Numbered from the stretch's first letter, positions 24,943-34,086 are shown. The stretch: DNA of 64,000 bases from Clostridia bacterium (GCA_017380575.1 JAFODS010000046.1:89506-153505), one strand, 5' to 3'. Notes: generated from the sequence alone by a model not told the origin. Translations and numbers: made by a program.

Positions 24943-26169
24943 ATGGTTCGTTTTTGGAATAAATTTGTATTATCGATGTTAAGCCTGACATTAGTTTTCA
25001 ACATTTTTTCAATTAGTGTCGGAGCTGTATCAAGGGAAGACCTTGATTCGGCAGAAAAAATAATCTGTATTGTACACAGGGGCGATTGGCATTCCTTCCC
25101 TGAAAATTCGGCTGAGGCTGTTAAGGCAGGCTGTGAATATGGTTTTGTTTCTGTTGACGTAAAGCTGACAAAGGACGGCAAGGCTGTTCTTTTGGCAGAC
25201 GACACAACGGACAGAATGGTTGTTGACGCGGACGGAAAAACTGTTTCGGGAAATGTTGCTGACAAAACATACGCAGAGCTGACGGCACTTTATCTTCGTG
25301 CTGAAAACGGCTCTGAGGACAAAGCGAAAACCGATTGCCGTGTTTCTGGTCTTGACTCCGCACTCTCTTTTGTAAGCGAAGATTCGCTTCTTATCCTCAA
25401 CACAAACTGTGAGAATTTTGAAAAGGTTTATGCCGAGGTAAAGGCTCTCGGAGCAACAGAGAAGGTTGTCTTCCGTTTTCTTTCAGATTCAAATTCGGAT
25501 ATAATTAAAACAACATCGGTATATGACGATATTACGGTTTTCGGCAATTATCAGGGTAATATAATTTTTCTTGCAACTTCAGCCGTGAAAAAATCTTTTG
25601 AAAACGGCATGAATGTTGTTGAGCTCGGAAGCAAAAACGGAAACGGTGTGCTTTACGATGAATTCCTTATGGATCGCTTTAACGAACAAGGCAGAGCGAT
25701 GGCTTCAATGGTAAACGGCAGAAGCGGCAAGCGACCCGACAGCGAACGCGGTTGGGATGACCTTATCAGACTTGGTTATTCCGTAATCGAAACCGATTAT
25801 CCCGAGCAGTTCAACGAATACCTTGAACAAATTGAAGACGAAGAAAAACAGCTCAATTATTATGTTGATTTGTATAAGTCAACCGATCTTCAACCGTACA
25901 CAACGGATTCTGAAAAAGCATTTTCAACAGCACTTGACGAAGCAAAAAATCTTCTTTCGGGAAAGGGTTCTCTTTCTGAAATGCAGAATGCACGTCACGC
26001 TTTGCAGTTGGCTTATGATAATCTTACTCTTGGTGAGAAAAAGGCTGTTACACTTAAGTTTGAATTCACTGCAGGACGTCTTATTGCGGTTGTTCTTTGC
26101 GGTGGTGCAATAATTGCGGCACAGGTTTTCTTTTTCAGAAAAAGAGACAAAAACAAGAAGGCTAATTAA
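24943..26169 (+). CDS. membrane-anchored GDPD-like protein with degenerate active site and FIVAR-like repeat
   Basis: A 408-residue secreted surface protein. Signal peptide at about 1-28; then a glycerophosphodiester phosphodiesterase-like barrel starting IVHRGDWHSFPENSAEA. A helical segment of about 60 residues (roughly 300-360, NYYVDLYKSTDLQPYT onward) resembles FIVAR. A C-terminal membrane helix and a Lys/Arg-rich tail complete it. The HRG motif is kept (H45, R46), but the metal Glu of the usual ELDV motif is Ser70 and the usual catalytic His before Asp is Ala85. It may therefore bind rather than cleave. It is 22 bases upstream of the serine-hydrolase/dUTPase gene. Confidence 0.8.
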   Translation: MVRFWNKFVLSMLSLTLVFNIFSISVGAVSREDLDSAEKIICIVHRGDWHSFPENSAEAVKAGCEYGFVSVDVKLTKDGKAVLLADDTTDRMVVDADGKTVSGNVADKTYAELTALYLRAENGSEDKAKTDCRVSGLDSALSFVSEDSLLILNTNCENFEKVYAEVKALGATEKVVFRFLSDSNSDIIKTTSVYDDITVFGNYQGNIIFLATSAVKKSFENGMNVVELGSKNGNGVLYDEFLMDRFNEQGRAMASMVNGRSGKRPDSERGWDDLIRLGYSVIETDYPEQFNEYLEQIEDEEKQLNYYVDLYKSTDLQPYTTDSEKAFSTALDEAKNLLSGKGSLSEMQNARHALQLAYDNLTLGEKKAVTLKFEFTAGRLIAVVLCGGAIIAAQVFFFRKRDKNKKAN

Positions 26170-26191
26170 TATATTTCTGAGGTGATAGGTT

Positions 26192-28408
26192 ATGGAAAAC
26201 AAAAAGAATATCAGCCTCGAAAGGGCTGACTACCCTGAACAGATCGGCGTTTCTTCAAGGGAGATTGCCGAGCTTATAAAAGATTTTAAAGAAAGCAATA
26301 TTGAAGTCCACAGCATTATGGTTTTAAGACACGGCAAGGTTGCTTTTGAAACGTGGGCAGACCCATACGCTCCCGATATGCCGCATGCCGCATATTCCGT
26401 CAGCAAAAGCTTCACTTCTGCCGCTGTCGGCTTTGCTGTCAGCGAAGGACTTCTTTCACTTGACACAAGAGTTATGGATATTTTCCCCGAATACTGCGAG
26501 GGCGAGCCTGACGAAAACCTTCAGATTCTTAACGTGCATCATCTTCTTTCGATGCAGTCGGGTAAAAGCGTAAGCGTTTTTACAGACAAGGGTAAGAATC
26601 AGTGGATTAAGGATTTCTTTGATGCTCCGTGGAAATTCAAGCCGGGCGAGGGATGGGAGTATATAAGCGAAAATCAGTATATGCTTTGTGCAATGCTCAC
26701 AAGAGTTACAGGTATGAGCGTTATTGATTATCTTACTCCGCGTTTGTTTGAGCCTCTCGGAATTGATGTTCCTTTCTGGGAAAAGGATGCCGACGGTATT
26801 GAAGCAGGCGGATGGGGACTCTTCCTCAAAACAGAAGATATTGCAAAATTTACGCTCTGCTATCAGCAGAAGGGCGTTTTCAACGGTCAGCAGGTTATTC
26901 CTGCCGATTGGGTGCATAAATCACAGAAAATTCAGGCAGATAATTCTGCTGTCAATAAGACTCCTGACTCACAGTCAGGCTACGGATATTGCTTCTGGCG
27001 TTGTGCAGGTGTTAACGGTTACAGAGCTGACGGTATGTTCTCTCAGTTCGGTATAGTTGCGAAGGATTATGATGCTGCTTTCATTATGACAGCAGGCGAG
27101 GTTAATGAGCAGAAAACACGTGACTGCATCTGGCGTCATTTCCCGAAATGTCTTATTGAAGCTGACGCGGAAGAAACGCTTGAAGAAAGACCTGCACTGG
27201 CTCCTCTTGACGATGATCTTCCCGCAATGCAGAGAAGTCTTCTTGAAGAATGGCTTCACGGTAAGAAAATGAAGTTCTCAAAGAATATGGTTCTTTCTGC
27301 GGCAGGTTTCCCTGTAAGTATGCTTCCGATTCCGATTGTTTATATGTCTGCTGACAAAGCGGGCGGAATTACGGACGTTGTTTTTGAGTTTTATGAGGAT
27401 ACCTGCACAATGAGTTGGGCAGAGGGTGACGAGAAAAACACAATCGTCTGCGGTATGGACGGTAAACCTCGCCGCAGTCCGATAACTCTTGCGAAGATGC
27501 CGTTTACGGCAAACTCAACTGCAGCGTGGACAACGCAGAATGAGCTTACAATCCATATGCGACCGATTGAGGCTGTCTGCCAGCGTATAATTAAATTTAC
27601 TTTTGACGATGACGAAGTTTCGTTCAGCCCGTCAAGCAAACCTCCGATAACGGCAATTGCAGATTATCTTAAGCATGATATGGATCATTTCCTGCCTCAG
27701 ATTGCTCCGATTCAGACTCTTGGTGTTAAAGCTTTTGAACAGGCTCATCACGTGTTGGATGTTACCCACAAGGGTAAGTTTGTTGATGAGGATGCAGAAA
27801 AAGAGAAGGAAAAGAAGAAAGAAAAGGACAAAGAAAAAGAGAGAGATAAAGAAAAGAAGAGAGAAAAACGAAGAGAACGTAGAAATAAAAATGCTAACAT
27901 CAAACGTGTTGCACAGTTCAGCAAGGTAAGCTTTGAAAACTTCTGCGAATCGTGGGCAGATGACTTCGGCGGTACACCTGAAGAGATCAAAGAAATTTAT
28001 GACGGAATCAACCTTCCGCGAAGAGCAACATCAGGCTCCGCAGGATATGATGTTTTCAGCCCTGTTGATTTCACTCTTGAACCCGGTCAGACAATAAAAA
28101 TTCCGACGGGTATCCGTTGTGAAATTGAAGAGGGTTGGGTTTTGAAAATTTATCCCAGAAGCGGTCTTGGATTTAAATTCCGTCTTCAGCTTAACAACAC
28201 CGTCGGCATAATCGACAGCGATTATTTCTACTCGGACAATGAGGGTCATATCTTCATTAAAATAACAAATGACTCCAACGAGGGGAAAACTGTTGAAGTC
28301 AAAGCGGGTCAGGGATTTGCACAGGGTATTTTCATTGAATACGGAATCACGTTTGATGATGACGTAACCGATGTCCGCAACGGCGGATTCGGAAGCACAA
28401 CAAAGTAA
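26192..28408 (+). CDS. serine hydrolase (beta-lactamase class C fold) fused to dUTPase
   Basis: A 738-residue two-enzyme chain. Residues about 1-345 form a penicillin-binding/esterase domain with S69-V-S-K72 (the SxxK nucleophile) in AAYSVSKSF and a GWEYISENQY second motif. Residues about 350-525 are an extra domain I do not recognise. About 530-570 is a highly charged Lys/Glu/Arg linker. Residues about 605-738 are a trimeric-type dUTPase with AGYDVFSP, PRSGLGFK, NNTVGIIDSDY, GQGFAQGIF and NGGFGSTTK. There is no ATG, GTG or TTG in frame from the linker to the dUTPase, so a separate dUTPase start is unlikely. No signal peptide, so both halves are cytoplasmic. dUTP removal is the firm prediction; the hydrolase substrate is unknown. 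Confidence 0.88.
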   Translation: MENKKNISLERADYPEQIGVSSREIAELIKDFKESNIEVHSIMVLRHGKVAFETWADPYAPDMPHAAYSVSKSFTSAAVGFAVSEGLLSLDTRVMDIFPEYCEGEPDENLQILNVHHLLSMQSGKSVSVFTDKGKNQWIKDFFDAPWKFKPGEGWEYISENQYMLCAMLTRVTGMSVIDYLTPRLFEPLGIDVPFWEKDADGIEAGGWGLFLKTEDIAKFTLCYQQKGVFNGQQVIPADWVHKSQKIQADNSAVNKTPDSQSGYGYCFWRCAGVNGYRADGMFSQFGIVAKDYDAAFIMTAGEVNEQKTRDCIWRHFPKCLIEADAEETLEERPALAPLDDDLPAMQRSLLEEWLHGKKMKFSKNMVLSAAGFPVSMLPIPIVYMSADKAGGITDVVFEFYEDTCTMSWAEGDEKNTIVCGMDGKPRRSPITLAKMPFTANSTAAWTTQNELTIHMRPIEAVCQRIIKFTFDDDEVSFSPSSKPPITAIADYLKHDMDHFLPQIAPIQTLGVKAFEQAHHVLDVTHKGKFVDEDAEKEKEKKKEKDKEKERDKEKKREKRRERRNKNANIKRVAQFSKVSFENFCESWADDFGGTPEEIKEIYDGINLPRRATSGSAGYDVFSPVDFTLEPGQTIKIPTGIRCEIEEGWVLKIYPRSGLGFKFRLQLNNTVGIIDSDYFYSDNEGHIFIKITNDSNEGKTVEVKAGQGFAQGIFIEYGITFDDDVTDVRNGGFGSTTK

Positions 28409-28447
28409 AGGGAATCAGAGAAAAATAAAAATGAGGAGGAATGCGGA

Positions 28448-29185
28448 ATGTCAGTACCGTATATTATAGGATTTGTCGCTTTATTTGTGGCGCAAATAGT
28501 TTCAAGCAGTATTTTTCTGAAGGTTGAAGTTCCGAAACCAAGCAAAAAATCATTGGCAATGAAGGCTACCTGTTCAACGATTTTTGTGTTGACAGCAATT
28601 CTTTCGATGTTTTGTGCAAACAATTTTACAGGCTATGCGTGGCTTGTTCTGCTCGGCTTGTGTATTTCGTGGGTAGGCGATTTCGTTCTTCATTACAACA
28701 CGAACGAAAACTTCTTCGTTGCGGGAATTATCACTTTCCTTCTGGGTCATATCTGTTACATAATTGCATTTATGAAAGTGCAGAATATGTACTTCCCGGA
28801 AGCTCCGTTTCTCAGCATTGCGGAAGCAGTTCTGTTGATTGGCGGTGTGTGCTTCGGTCAGTGCCGACTGCATATGCTTAAAGCTGATTACGGAAAAGCT
28901 TTTATTCCGTGCACGATTTATATGAACGTAATTATGGTTATGTTCGTTAAAGCGATTACTTTGAGCATACATTTTATGAAGGAAAGCCCGATAGAAAACG
29001 GACTTCTGACAGGAATTATACTTGCAGTCGGAGTTTGTATGTTTGATGTTTCCGATTTCACTCTTGCATTGCTCCGATTCACACCGATGTATTCGAAAAG
29101 TTACTCGATGAGAAAAATTAATGTCTGGACTTACTTCTTTGCACAGATGTGCCTTGGACTTACAATTTTAAATGTTGCAGTATAA
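28448..29185 (+). CDS. YhhN family membrane protein (lysoplasmalogenase-like)
   Basis: A 245-residue polytopic protein with about eight hydrophobic segments. The family pattern SWVGDFVLHY, FFVAGIITFLLGHICYI and the late MFDVSDFTLAL fit YhhN/TMEM86 proteins. Some members hydrolyse the vinyl ether of lysoplasmalogens, and plasmalogens are common in anaerobic Clostridia. Activity here is inferred from the family. GAGGAGG precedes the ATG and a terminator follows. Confidence 0.8.
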   Translation: MSVPYIIGFVALFVAQIVSSSIFLKVEVPKPSKKSLAMKATCSTIFVLTAILSMFCANNFTGYAWLVLLGLCISWVGDFVLHYNTNENFFVAGIITFLLGHICYIIAFMKVQNMYFPEAPFLSIAEAVLLIGGVCFGQCRLHMLKADYGKAFIPCTIYMNVIMVMFVKAITLSIHFMKESPIENGLLTGIILAVGVCMFDVSDFTLALLRFTPMYSKSYSMRKINVWTYFFAQMCLGLTILNVAV

Positions 29186-29189
29186 ATTA

Positions 29190-29220
29190 AAAGAGGAAGC
29201 TGATGCTTCCTCTTTCTTTT
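29190..29220. terminator. bidirectional intrinsic terminator
   Basis: Perfect 11-base arms AAAGAGGAAGC / GCTTCCTCTTT with a TGAT loop and a following CTTTT tract. It lies between the convergent YhhN gene and darA. Confidence 0.85.
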
Positions 29221-29225
29221 TTGTA

Positions 29226-29552
29226 TTAATATTTATCTACGCCTTCAACGTCTACGGTGAAAACTATCGCACCGCCGATTGTTACCTCAACTCCAAGATC
29301 ACCTTCGGAAAGACCGCTGCCGAGAGCTGATGTTGAGGGGACTGAACGCTTTCTTTTTTCAGAATTCTTTTTGATGATTTCCTTTGCCTTCGGAACATCC
29401 TTGTCCTCAGCACCGATGAGGAAGGTTGTGTTGCCTACCATAAGGAATCCGCCTGTGGTGGAAAGCTTTGTAACGCTGAATCCGTCCTTTGTCAATGCAG
29501 AAGAAACAACTGCACTGTCTTCGTTATTTACAATAGCAATAAGTAATTTCAT
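29226..29552 (-). CDS. darA: cyclic-di-AMP receptor DarA (PII-like)
   Basis: Trimeric PII-like protein that binds c-di-AMP and relays the signal to unknown partners. The 108 residues match the family in length and pattern: MKLLIAIVNNEDS, KLSTTGGFLMVGNTTFLIG, and VEVTIGGAIVFTVDVE. In Bacillus darA lies with tmk and holB. Here it is instead 16 bases downstream of a DUF1854-type gene, itself next to an ABC exporter, and is the last gene of that operon. This suggests c-di-AMP control of the transporter. Confidence 0.93.
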   Translation of the reverse strand: MKLLIAIVNNEDSAVVSSALTKDGFSVTKLSTTGGFLMVGNTTFLIGAEDKDVPKAKEIIKKNSEKRKRSVPSTSALGSGLSEGDLGVEVTIGGAIVFTVDVEGVDKY

Positions 29553-29568
29553 AGTTTTTACCCTTTCG

Positions 29569-30054
29569 TTAAATCTTCGGAGCTAACATATTGTAACTCT
29601 TTTTGTCAAGTTTTTTTACATCGGGCACCTCGTAACGGTTATCGTTTGCATCCTTGATAAGTATGCGTCCGTCGTACAAAGGCTTGATTGCGGTAATATG
29701 ATTACGGATTTCAAAAGTACAGATACCCTTGTCCGTTTCAACTGTCCACATCCATATTTTAAATTTTTCACTCATTTTTATAAAACGCTTGATTCTCGGC
29801 ATCATATAGTATTCATCAAGACAGCCTAAAGCAACATCGCGCGATTCGGGAATAAGATCGTTCAGGTCACGGATTATACCGATTTCGTTACCCTCAGAGT
29901 CTATAAGTGCGATGTATTGCGTAAGGCCTGTGATAGGAAACATTCTGTGCAGTTCAGCGTTTTCAAACTTTTCACCTGAATAAAACTCTGCATTGACAAA
30001 TATGCGATCAACAGGTGTAAGCTTCAATGAACTTCCTTCAATATAGTTCGGCAT
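29569..30054 (-). CDS. DUF1854 family protein, ABC exporter partner
   Basis: A 161-residue cytoplasmic protein with the DUF1854 pattern: EIGIIRDLNDLIPESRDVAL, a LDEYYMMPRI helix, WTVETDKGICTFEIRNH, and a C-terminal DANDNRYEVPDVKKLD strand. DUF1854 genes are repeatedly found next to ABC exporters, and in some proteobacteria near cyanophycin genes. Here it directly follows such an exporter (13 bases) and precedes darA (16 bases). Its molecular role is unknown. Confidence 0.8.
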   Translation of the reverse strand: MPNYIEGSSLKLTPVDRIFVNAEFYSGEKFENAELHRMFPITGLTQYIALIDSEGNEIGIIRDLNDLIPESRDVALGCLDEYYMMPRIKRFIKMSEKFKIWMWTVETDKGICTFEIRNHITAIKPLYDGRILIKDANDNRYEVPDVKKLDKKSYNMLAPKI

Positions 30055-30067
30055 ATTTTGTCACTCC

Positions 30068-32317
30068 TTATTCAAAGTTTTCTTCTTCTTTTTTCTTCCT
30101 GAGCAAGTCGCCCATAGACTGAATTTCAATCAGCTTGTAGTACTTGCCCTTAAGTGCCATAAGCTCTTCAGGTGTGCCGCACTCAACAATTTCACCTTTG
30201 TCAACAACAACGATTTTGTTTGCCTTGCGAAGAGTTGAAAGACGGTGAGCAATCATGATTGTGGTACGTCCGCTGATGAGTCTTTCAATAGCACCCTGGA
30301 TAAGATTTTCAGTTTCAGAGTCAACGGCGGCTGTCGCTTCGTCAAAAATAAGTATACTCGGATTTTTAAGAACAGCTCTTGCAATTGAAACTCTCTGCTT
30401 TTCACCGCCCGAAAGGCCGACACCTCTTTCGCCAAGCATTGTGTCATAAGCGTCGGGCATTTTGGAAATAAATCCGTGGGCATTGGCAACCTCTGCTGCA
30501 TAAAGAACCTGCTCAACTTTAGTGTTGTTGCTTCCGTATGCAATGTTGTTAAAGATTGTGTCACGGAACATCATCGGCTCCTGCTGAACAAAACCGATAG
30601 AGTTTCTGTAGTAATCCATATCGATGTTACGGATATTTTCTCCGTCAACAAAAATCTCACCGTCATATTCGTCGTAGTAACGCATAAGCAGGTTAATAAG
30701 CGTTGACTTACCCGAACCTGTTGTTCCTACAATGCCGACGATGTCGCCCGGTTCAATTGTGAGATTGATATTTGAAAGAACTTTCTTTGAACGGTCAAAA
30801 GCAAAGTTGACATTCTTGAATTCAATTCTTCCGTCAAGTCGGGGCTCTGTGTTGCCTTTACCGAAGTTGTGCTCGGGTTCAGCATCAAGGATGTCGAGGA
30901 TTTTTTCAGCAGAAGCAAGAGTGTTCTGATATGTATCGCCGATATTTGCAAAGAAATTGACGGGAGTATAGAACATACTTGCATATGAAATAAACGAAAC
31001 GAGCAAACCGAGAGTGATGTCGCTTTCTCCTCCGATAACCATTTCACCGCCGATGAACCATATTACAAGCGAACCGCAGGTAACAAGGAACGTGATAACT
31101 GACGGGAAGATAGCTGCAGGTGCAGCAACCTTTTTGTCTTCGTGGTACCATTCGTCACAGTATGAATCGAATTTACGGATAGCACTTTTTTCGTTGGTGA
31201 ATGCTTTAACAATTCGTACACCGGGAATGGTGTCTGCAAGGATAGTTGAAATTGCAGAACCTCTGCGCCACAAACGCATATATTTCGGCTTTATCGTTTT
31301 TGTGAAAATTTTTGCAACAATTACAACAGTAGGAATCGGGATGAGCGAAAACAAGGTCAGCTTCCAGTTCATACTGAGCATAATAATTATAAGACCGATA
31401 AGCGTGAAAGCCTGCACAATTGCTTCCTGAGATATTTTCATAACGAAGTTCTGAATAACAGAAGCGTCGGAATTGACTCTGTTGATAACAGAACCTGTTG
31501 AAATTTTGTCATAGAAGCTCATCGGGAGATACTGTGCTTTCGCATAGATATCTTTTTTGATTCCCATAATGATTCTGTCACCGGTCAGTCGGAGCTGGTA
31601 TGCACGAAGTCCGTTAACTGCATACTGTACAACATACACACCGACAAGCAACAGGATTATTGCAATAAGACCCTTTCTGTTATGATCGGGGATAACGCTG
31701 TCGACAAGCGTTTTGGTTATGTATGGCGGAACAAGTGACATAGCCGTTGTAACAACGGAAAGAATCATACAAAATATAAGTGAACCTTTTTCGGGACTGA
31801 TGTATTTTGCAAATTTACTTATTATTTTGCCTTTACCTGAACAGTTGATACATTCGGCATTAGGCTTTGGAAGCTTACGTCCGCACTTTGGACAGAAAGA
31901 ACGCTGCTTACTGTAAACTGCCTCAACAACCTCAAGCTCATCTTCCTTGTAACCGTTCTGATTTGTTACGTTGATGAAATTGGCACCTGCATCGGCAACC
32001 TCAGCTGCAGCATATGAAAACCTGAGCAAGGCTTCATAAGTGCCGTCGTTCTTTTTGACTTTGAAAATTGCATTACCGTAAAGTCGTTTGATTTTTGCTT
32101 TTTCAACGTCAGAATATTTTGTTTCTTTATATTCGACATCAAGGCATTCATCAAAGGTTATAACACGGTCTTTTAAGAACACAGCCATTGATTCCGCATA
32201 CTTTCCGTTGAGGTTCAAATCACCTACGACGATAAAAAGTATGTCTTCAGGCTTCACAACAGAATAAAGTTTATCGCGAAACTCGGAAGGAATGGGCCTG
32301 TTACTTATTTCAGCCAT
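30068..32317 (-). CDS. ABC exporter with N-terminal PH-like domain and zinc ribbon
   Basis: A 749-residue half-transporter. Residues about 1-140 form a soluble PH-like domain with DILFIVVGDLNLNGKY and VFLKDRVITFDE. A zinc ribbon follows (CPKCGRKLPKPNAECINC, about 142-159). Next comes a six-helix exporter domain (about 175-470) and an ATPase with Walker A GTTGSGKST, Q-loop FVQQEP, signature LSGGEKQR, and Walker B ILIFDEATAAVD. It is likely a homodimeric exporter; substrate unknown. It is the first gene of the ABC-DUF1854-darA operon. Confidence 0.93.
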   Translation of the reverse strand: MAEISNRPIPSEFRDKLYSVVKPEDILFIVVGDLNLNGKYAESMAVFLKDRVITFDECLDVEYKETKYSDVEKAKIKRLYGNAIFKVKKNDGTYEALLRFSYAAAEVADAGANFINVTNQNGYKEDELEVVEAVYSKQRSFCPKCGRKLPKPNAECINCSGKGKIISKFAKYISPEKGSLIFCMILSVVTTAMSLVPPYITKTLVDSVIPDHNRKGLIAIILLLVGVYVVQYAVNGLRAYQLRLTGDRIIMGIKKDIYAKAQYLPMSFYDKISTGSVINRVNSDASVIQNFVMKISQEAIVQAFTLIGLIIIMLSMNWKLTLFSLIPIPTVVIVAKIFTKTIKPKYMRLWRRGSAISTILADTIPGVRIVKAFTNEKSAIRKFDSYCDEWYHEDKKVAAPAAIFPSVITFLVTCGSLVIWFIGGEMVIGGESDITLGLLVSFISYASMFYTPVNFFANIGDTYQNTLASAEKILDILDAEPEHNFGKGNTEPRLDGRIEFKNVNFAFDRSKKVLSNINLTIEPGDIVGIVGTTGSGKSTLINLLMRYYDEYDGEIFVDGENIRNIDMDYYRNSIGFVQQEPMMFRDTIFNNIAYGSNNTKVEQVLYAAEVANAHGFISKMPDAYDTMLGERGVGLSGGEKQRVSIARAVLKNPSILIFDEATAAVDSETENLIQGAIERLISGRTTIMIAHRLSTLRKANKIVVVDKGEIVECGTPEELMALKGKYYKLIEIQSMGDLLRKKKEEENFE

Positions 32318-32408
32318 TTTAACACCCCTTTATGCTGGATTCAATCGGATTTTAGCAAAAAAAGAAATAAATGTAAATATATAAGAGGCAAAATGTTGCA
32401 CAAAACAA

Positions 32409-32440
32409 AAGACCCAACATTGTTTAAAATGTTGAAGTCT
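32409..32440 (-). terminator. terminator after trmL
   Basis: Imperfect hairpin AGACttCAACATT / AATGTTGggTCT on the minus strand, followed by TTTTGTTTT. It ends the pdxK-like/trmL pair. Confidence 0.6.
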
Positions 32441-32445
32441 GAATG

Positions 32446-32958
32446 TTATGCATCTTCCCAGTTGAATTGTGTTAATTTTCCCGAACACAAAAGGTCAGGG
32501 TAGTCCCACTGACGAAGAACCTCGTAAACCGCAATTGCAACTGAATTTGAAAGATTGAGGCTTCGTGCGGACGAATCGTTAATCATCGGAATTCGTACAC
32601 ATTTTTCAGGATTTTCAAAAAGCAACTGTTCGGGCAAACCTTTTGTTTCTTTTCCGAAGAAAAGATAAACGTCATTGTGATACTCAACGTCTGTGTGTCT
32701 GTTCTGAGCCTTTGTTGTGAAAAATCTGAATTCACCGCCTTGGTTTTTCTCAAAGAAATCGTCAAGGTTTTTGTAGTATGTAATGTCAAGCAGGTGCCAG
32801 TAATCAAGCCCTGCTCTTTTTAATTTTCTGTCATCAATTTTGAAACCCATCGGTTCAACGATATGAAGCCTTGTTCCCGTTGCGGCACAGGTACGTGCGA
32901 TGTTGCCTGTGTTCTGCGGAATTTCGGGTTCAACAAGAACTATGTTAAGAGTTGCCAT
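32446..32958 (-). CDS. trmL: tRNA (cytidine/uridine-34-2'-O)-methyltransferase
   Basis: SPOUT methyltransferase that modifies the wobble base of certain leucine tRNAs. The 170 residues contain the knot motifs: VLVEPEIPQNTGNIARTCAATG at the start, YLFFGKETKGLPEQLL, and IPMINDSSARSLNLSNSVAIAVYE. Its start overlaps the stop of the kinase gene by one base. Confidence 0.95.
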   Translation of the reverse strand: MATLNIVLVEPEIPQNTGNIARTCAATGTRLHIVEPMGFKIDDRKLKRAGLDYWHLLDITYYKNLDDFFEKNQGGEFRFFTTKAQNRHTDVEYHNDVYLFFGKETKGLPEQLLFENPEKCVRIPMINDSSARSLNLSNSVAIAVYEVLRQWDYPDLLCSGKLTQFNWEDA

Positions 32959-33800
32959 TATTTCACCGCTTTAATAAGTTTTTCTATCTGTGGTTCAAAC
33001 TGAAGTCCGAATCCTCTCGGCTCGTCTGTCAGTGCTGTTTTTTCAACACAGTCGCAGGTAAAGGACATTGCAATCTGTACCGCATCCGTAAATTCTTTGC
33101 CGTTCATAACTGCAGAAACAAGCGAAGAAGCAAAAACGTCGCCCGCTCCGGGGAAACGACCTTCAGCTTTCGGAGTGAAAAACATATTTGCTTTTCTTGT
33201 GTAGCTGTCGTAAACAGCACAGCCGATCTGTCCGTCTTCGCTTTCAATTCCCGTAATGACAATTCGACCTGTGCCGAGGTTGCGAAGGCTTATAAGAAGC
33301 TCTTTGATATGATCAGCACTGTAAGGAGCCTGTGTGCATTCAACGCCGGCAAGCATCTCCGCTTCCGTAACGTTCGGTGTGATGATGTCTGCCATAGCAC
33401 AAAGAAAACGCATTTCCGAAATAAAGCTTTCGTCAATCTGGCTGTAGAAATTACCGTTATCACCCATAACCGGGTCAACGATACAGAGAGTATCGCTCTT
33501 TTTAAAATCAATTAAAAATCTTTTAACGGTTTCTGCCTGCTCTCTTGTTGCGAGATAGCCTGTGTAAATAGCATCAAAACGGATTCCGATGTTTTTCCAG
33601 TGGTCTGCAAATGATTGCATTTTATCCGTCAGGTCAGCACAAACAAAACCTTCAAATTCCGTGTGTGCGGAAAAAATTCCCGTAGGCATCGGCACAGCCT
33701 GAAAACCGCAGGAGGATATAATAGGAAGTGCGACGGTAAGCGAGCATCTTCCGACGCAGGACATATCGTTAATCAGTGCAATTTTTTTCTGTTTTTCCAA
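32958..33800 (-). CDS. pyridoxal/pyridoxamine kinase family protein
   Basis: Ribokinase-fold kinase that phosphorylates vitamin B6 vitamers, giving PLP. In 280 residues it shows the INDMSCVGRCSLT start, PTGIFSAHT, the VDPVMGDNG ATP-region motif, PNVTEAEML, and the anion-hole motif GRFPGAGDVFASSL with the catalytic Asp. The TTG start at 33798-33800 is preferred because GGAG lies nine bases before it; the ATG at 33807-33809 directly abuts the ribosome binding site. Confidence 0.9.
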   Translation of the reverse strand: MEKQKKIALINDMSCVGRCSLTVALPIISSCGFQAVPMPTGIFSAHTEFEGFVCADLTDKMQSFADHWKNIGIRFDAIYTGYLATREQAETVKRFLIDFKKSDTLCIVDPVMGDNGNFYSQIDESFISEMRFLCAMADIITPNVTEAEMLAGVECTQAPYSADHIKELLISLRNLGTGRIVITGIESEDGQIGCAVYDSYTRKANMFFTPKAEGRFPGAGDVFASSLVSAVMNGKEFTDAVQIAMSFTCDCVEKTALTDEPRGFGLQFEPQIEKLIKAVK

Positions 33801-33915
33801 AATTATCATCTCCGAAAAAATCTAAAAAGTATTATATCAACTCTGACAGGAAAAATCAACATCAAGTATATTATTCTCTCTTTCGCAAACAATAAAAACG
33901 AGGAGGGATTTTGAA

Positions 33916-34086
33916 ATGAAAAACACAACTTCAAACGTAATGAAGGGTATTGGCGTCGGAATGCTTGTCGGCGGAGCAACTGCACTTATCGGCGGTTCAA
34001 TGAAGGGTTCAAAAAAAATGAACTACAAGAAAATGGCAAACAAGGCAATGAAGACAGCGAACAACCTGATGGATACGTTTATGTAA
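33916..34086 (+). CDS. 56-residue glycine-rich small membrane protein
   Basis: Short ORF with a strong GAGGAGGG site seven bases upstream and a terminator directly behind it, so very likely real despite its length. It starts MKNTTSNVMKG and has a glycine-zipper helix GVGMLVGGATALIGGSM (about residues 13-29). A basic tail rich in Lys and Met follows. The helix could insert in a membrane. Family unknown; it resembles small DUF3918/YtxH-like proteins only in general style. Confidence 0.75.
   Translation: MKNTTSNVMKGIGVGMLVGGATALIGGSMKGSKKMNYKKMANKAMKTANNLMDTFM

Noticed and set aside
27780-27900. Charged Lys/Glu repeat as a possible tandem DNA repeat
   Set aside because: It is low-complexity coding sequence within the fusion protein linker; the DNA copies are not regular in length.
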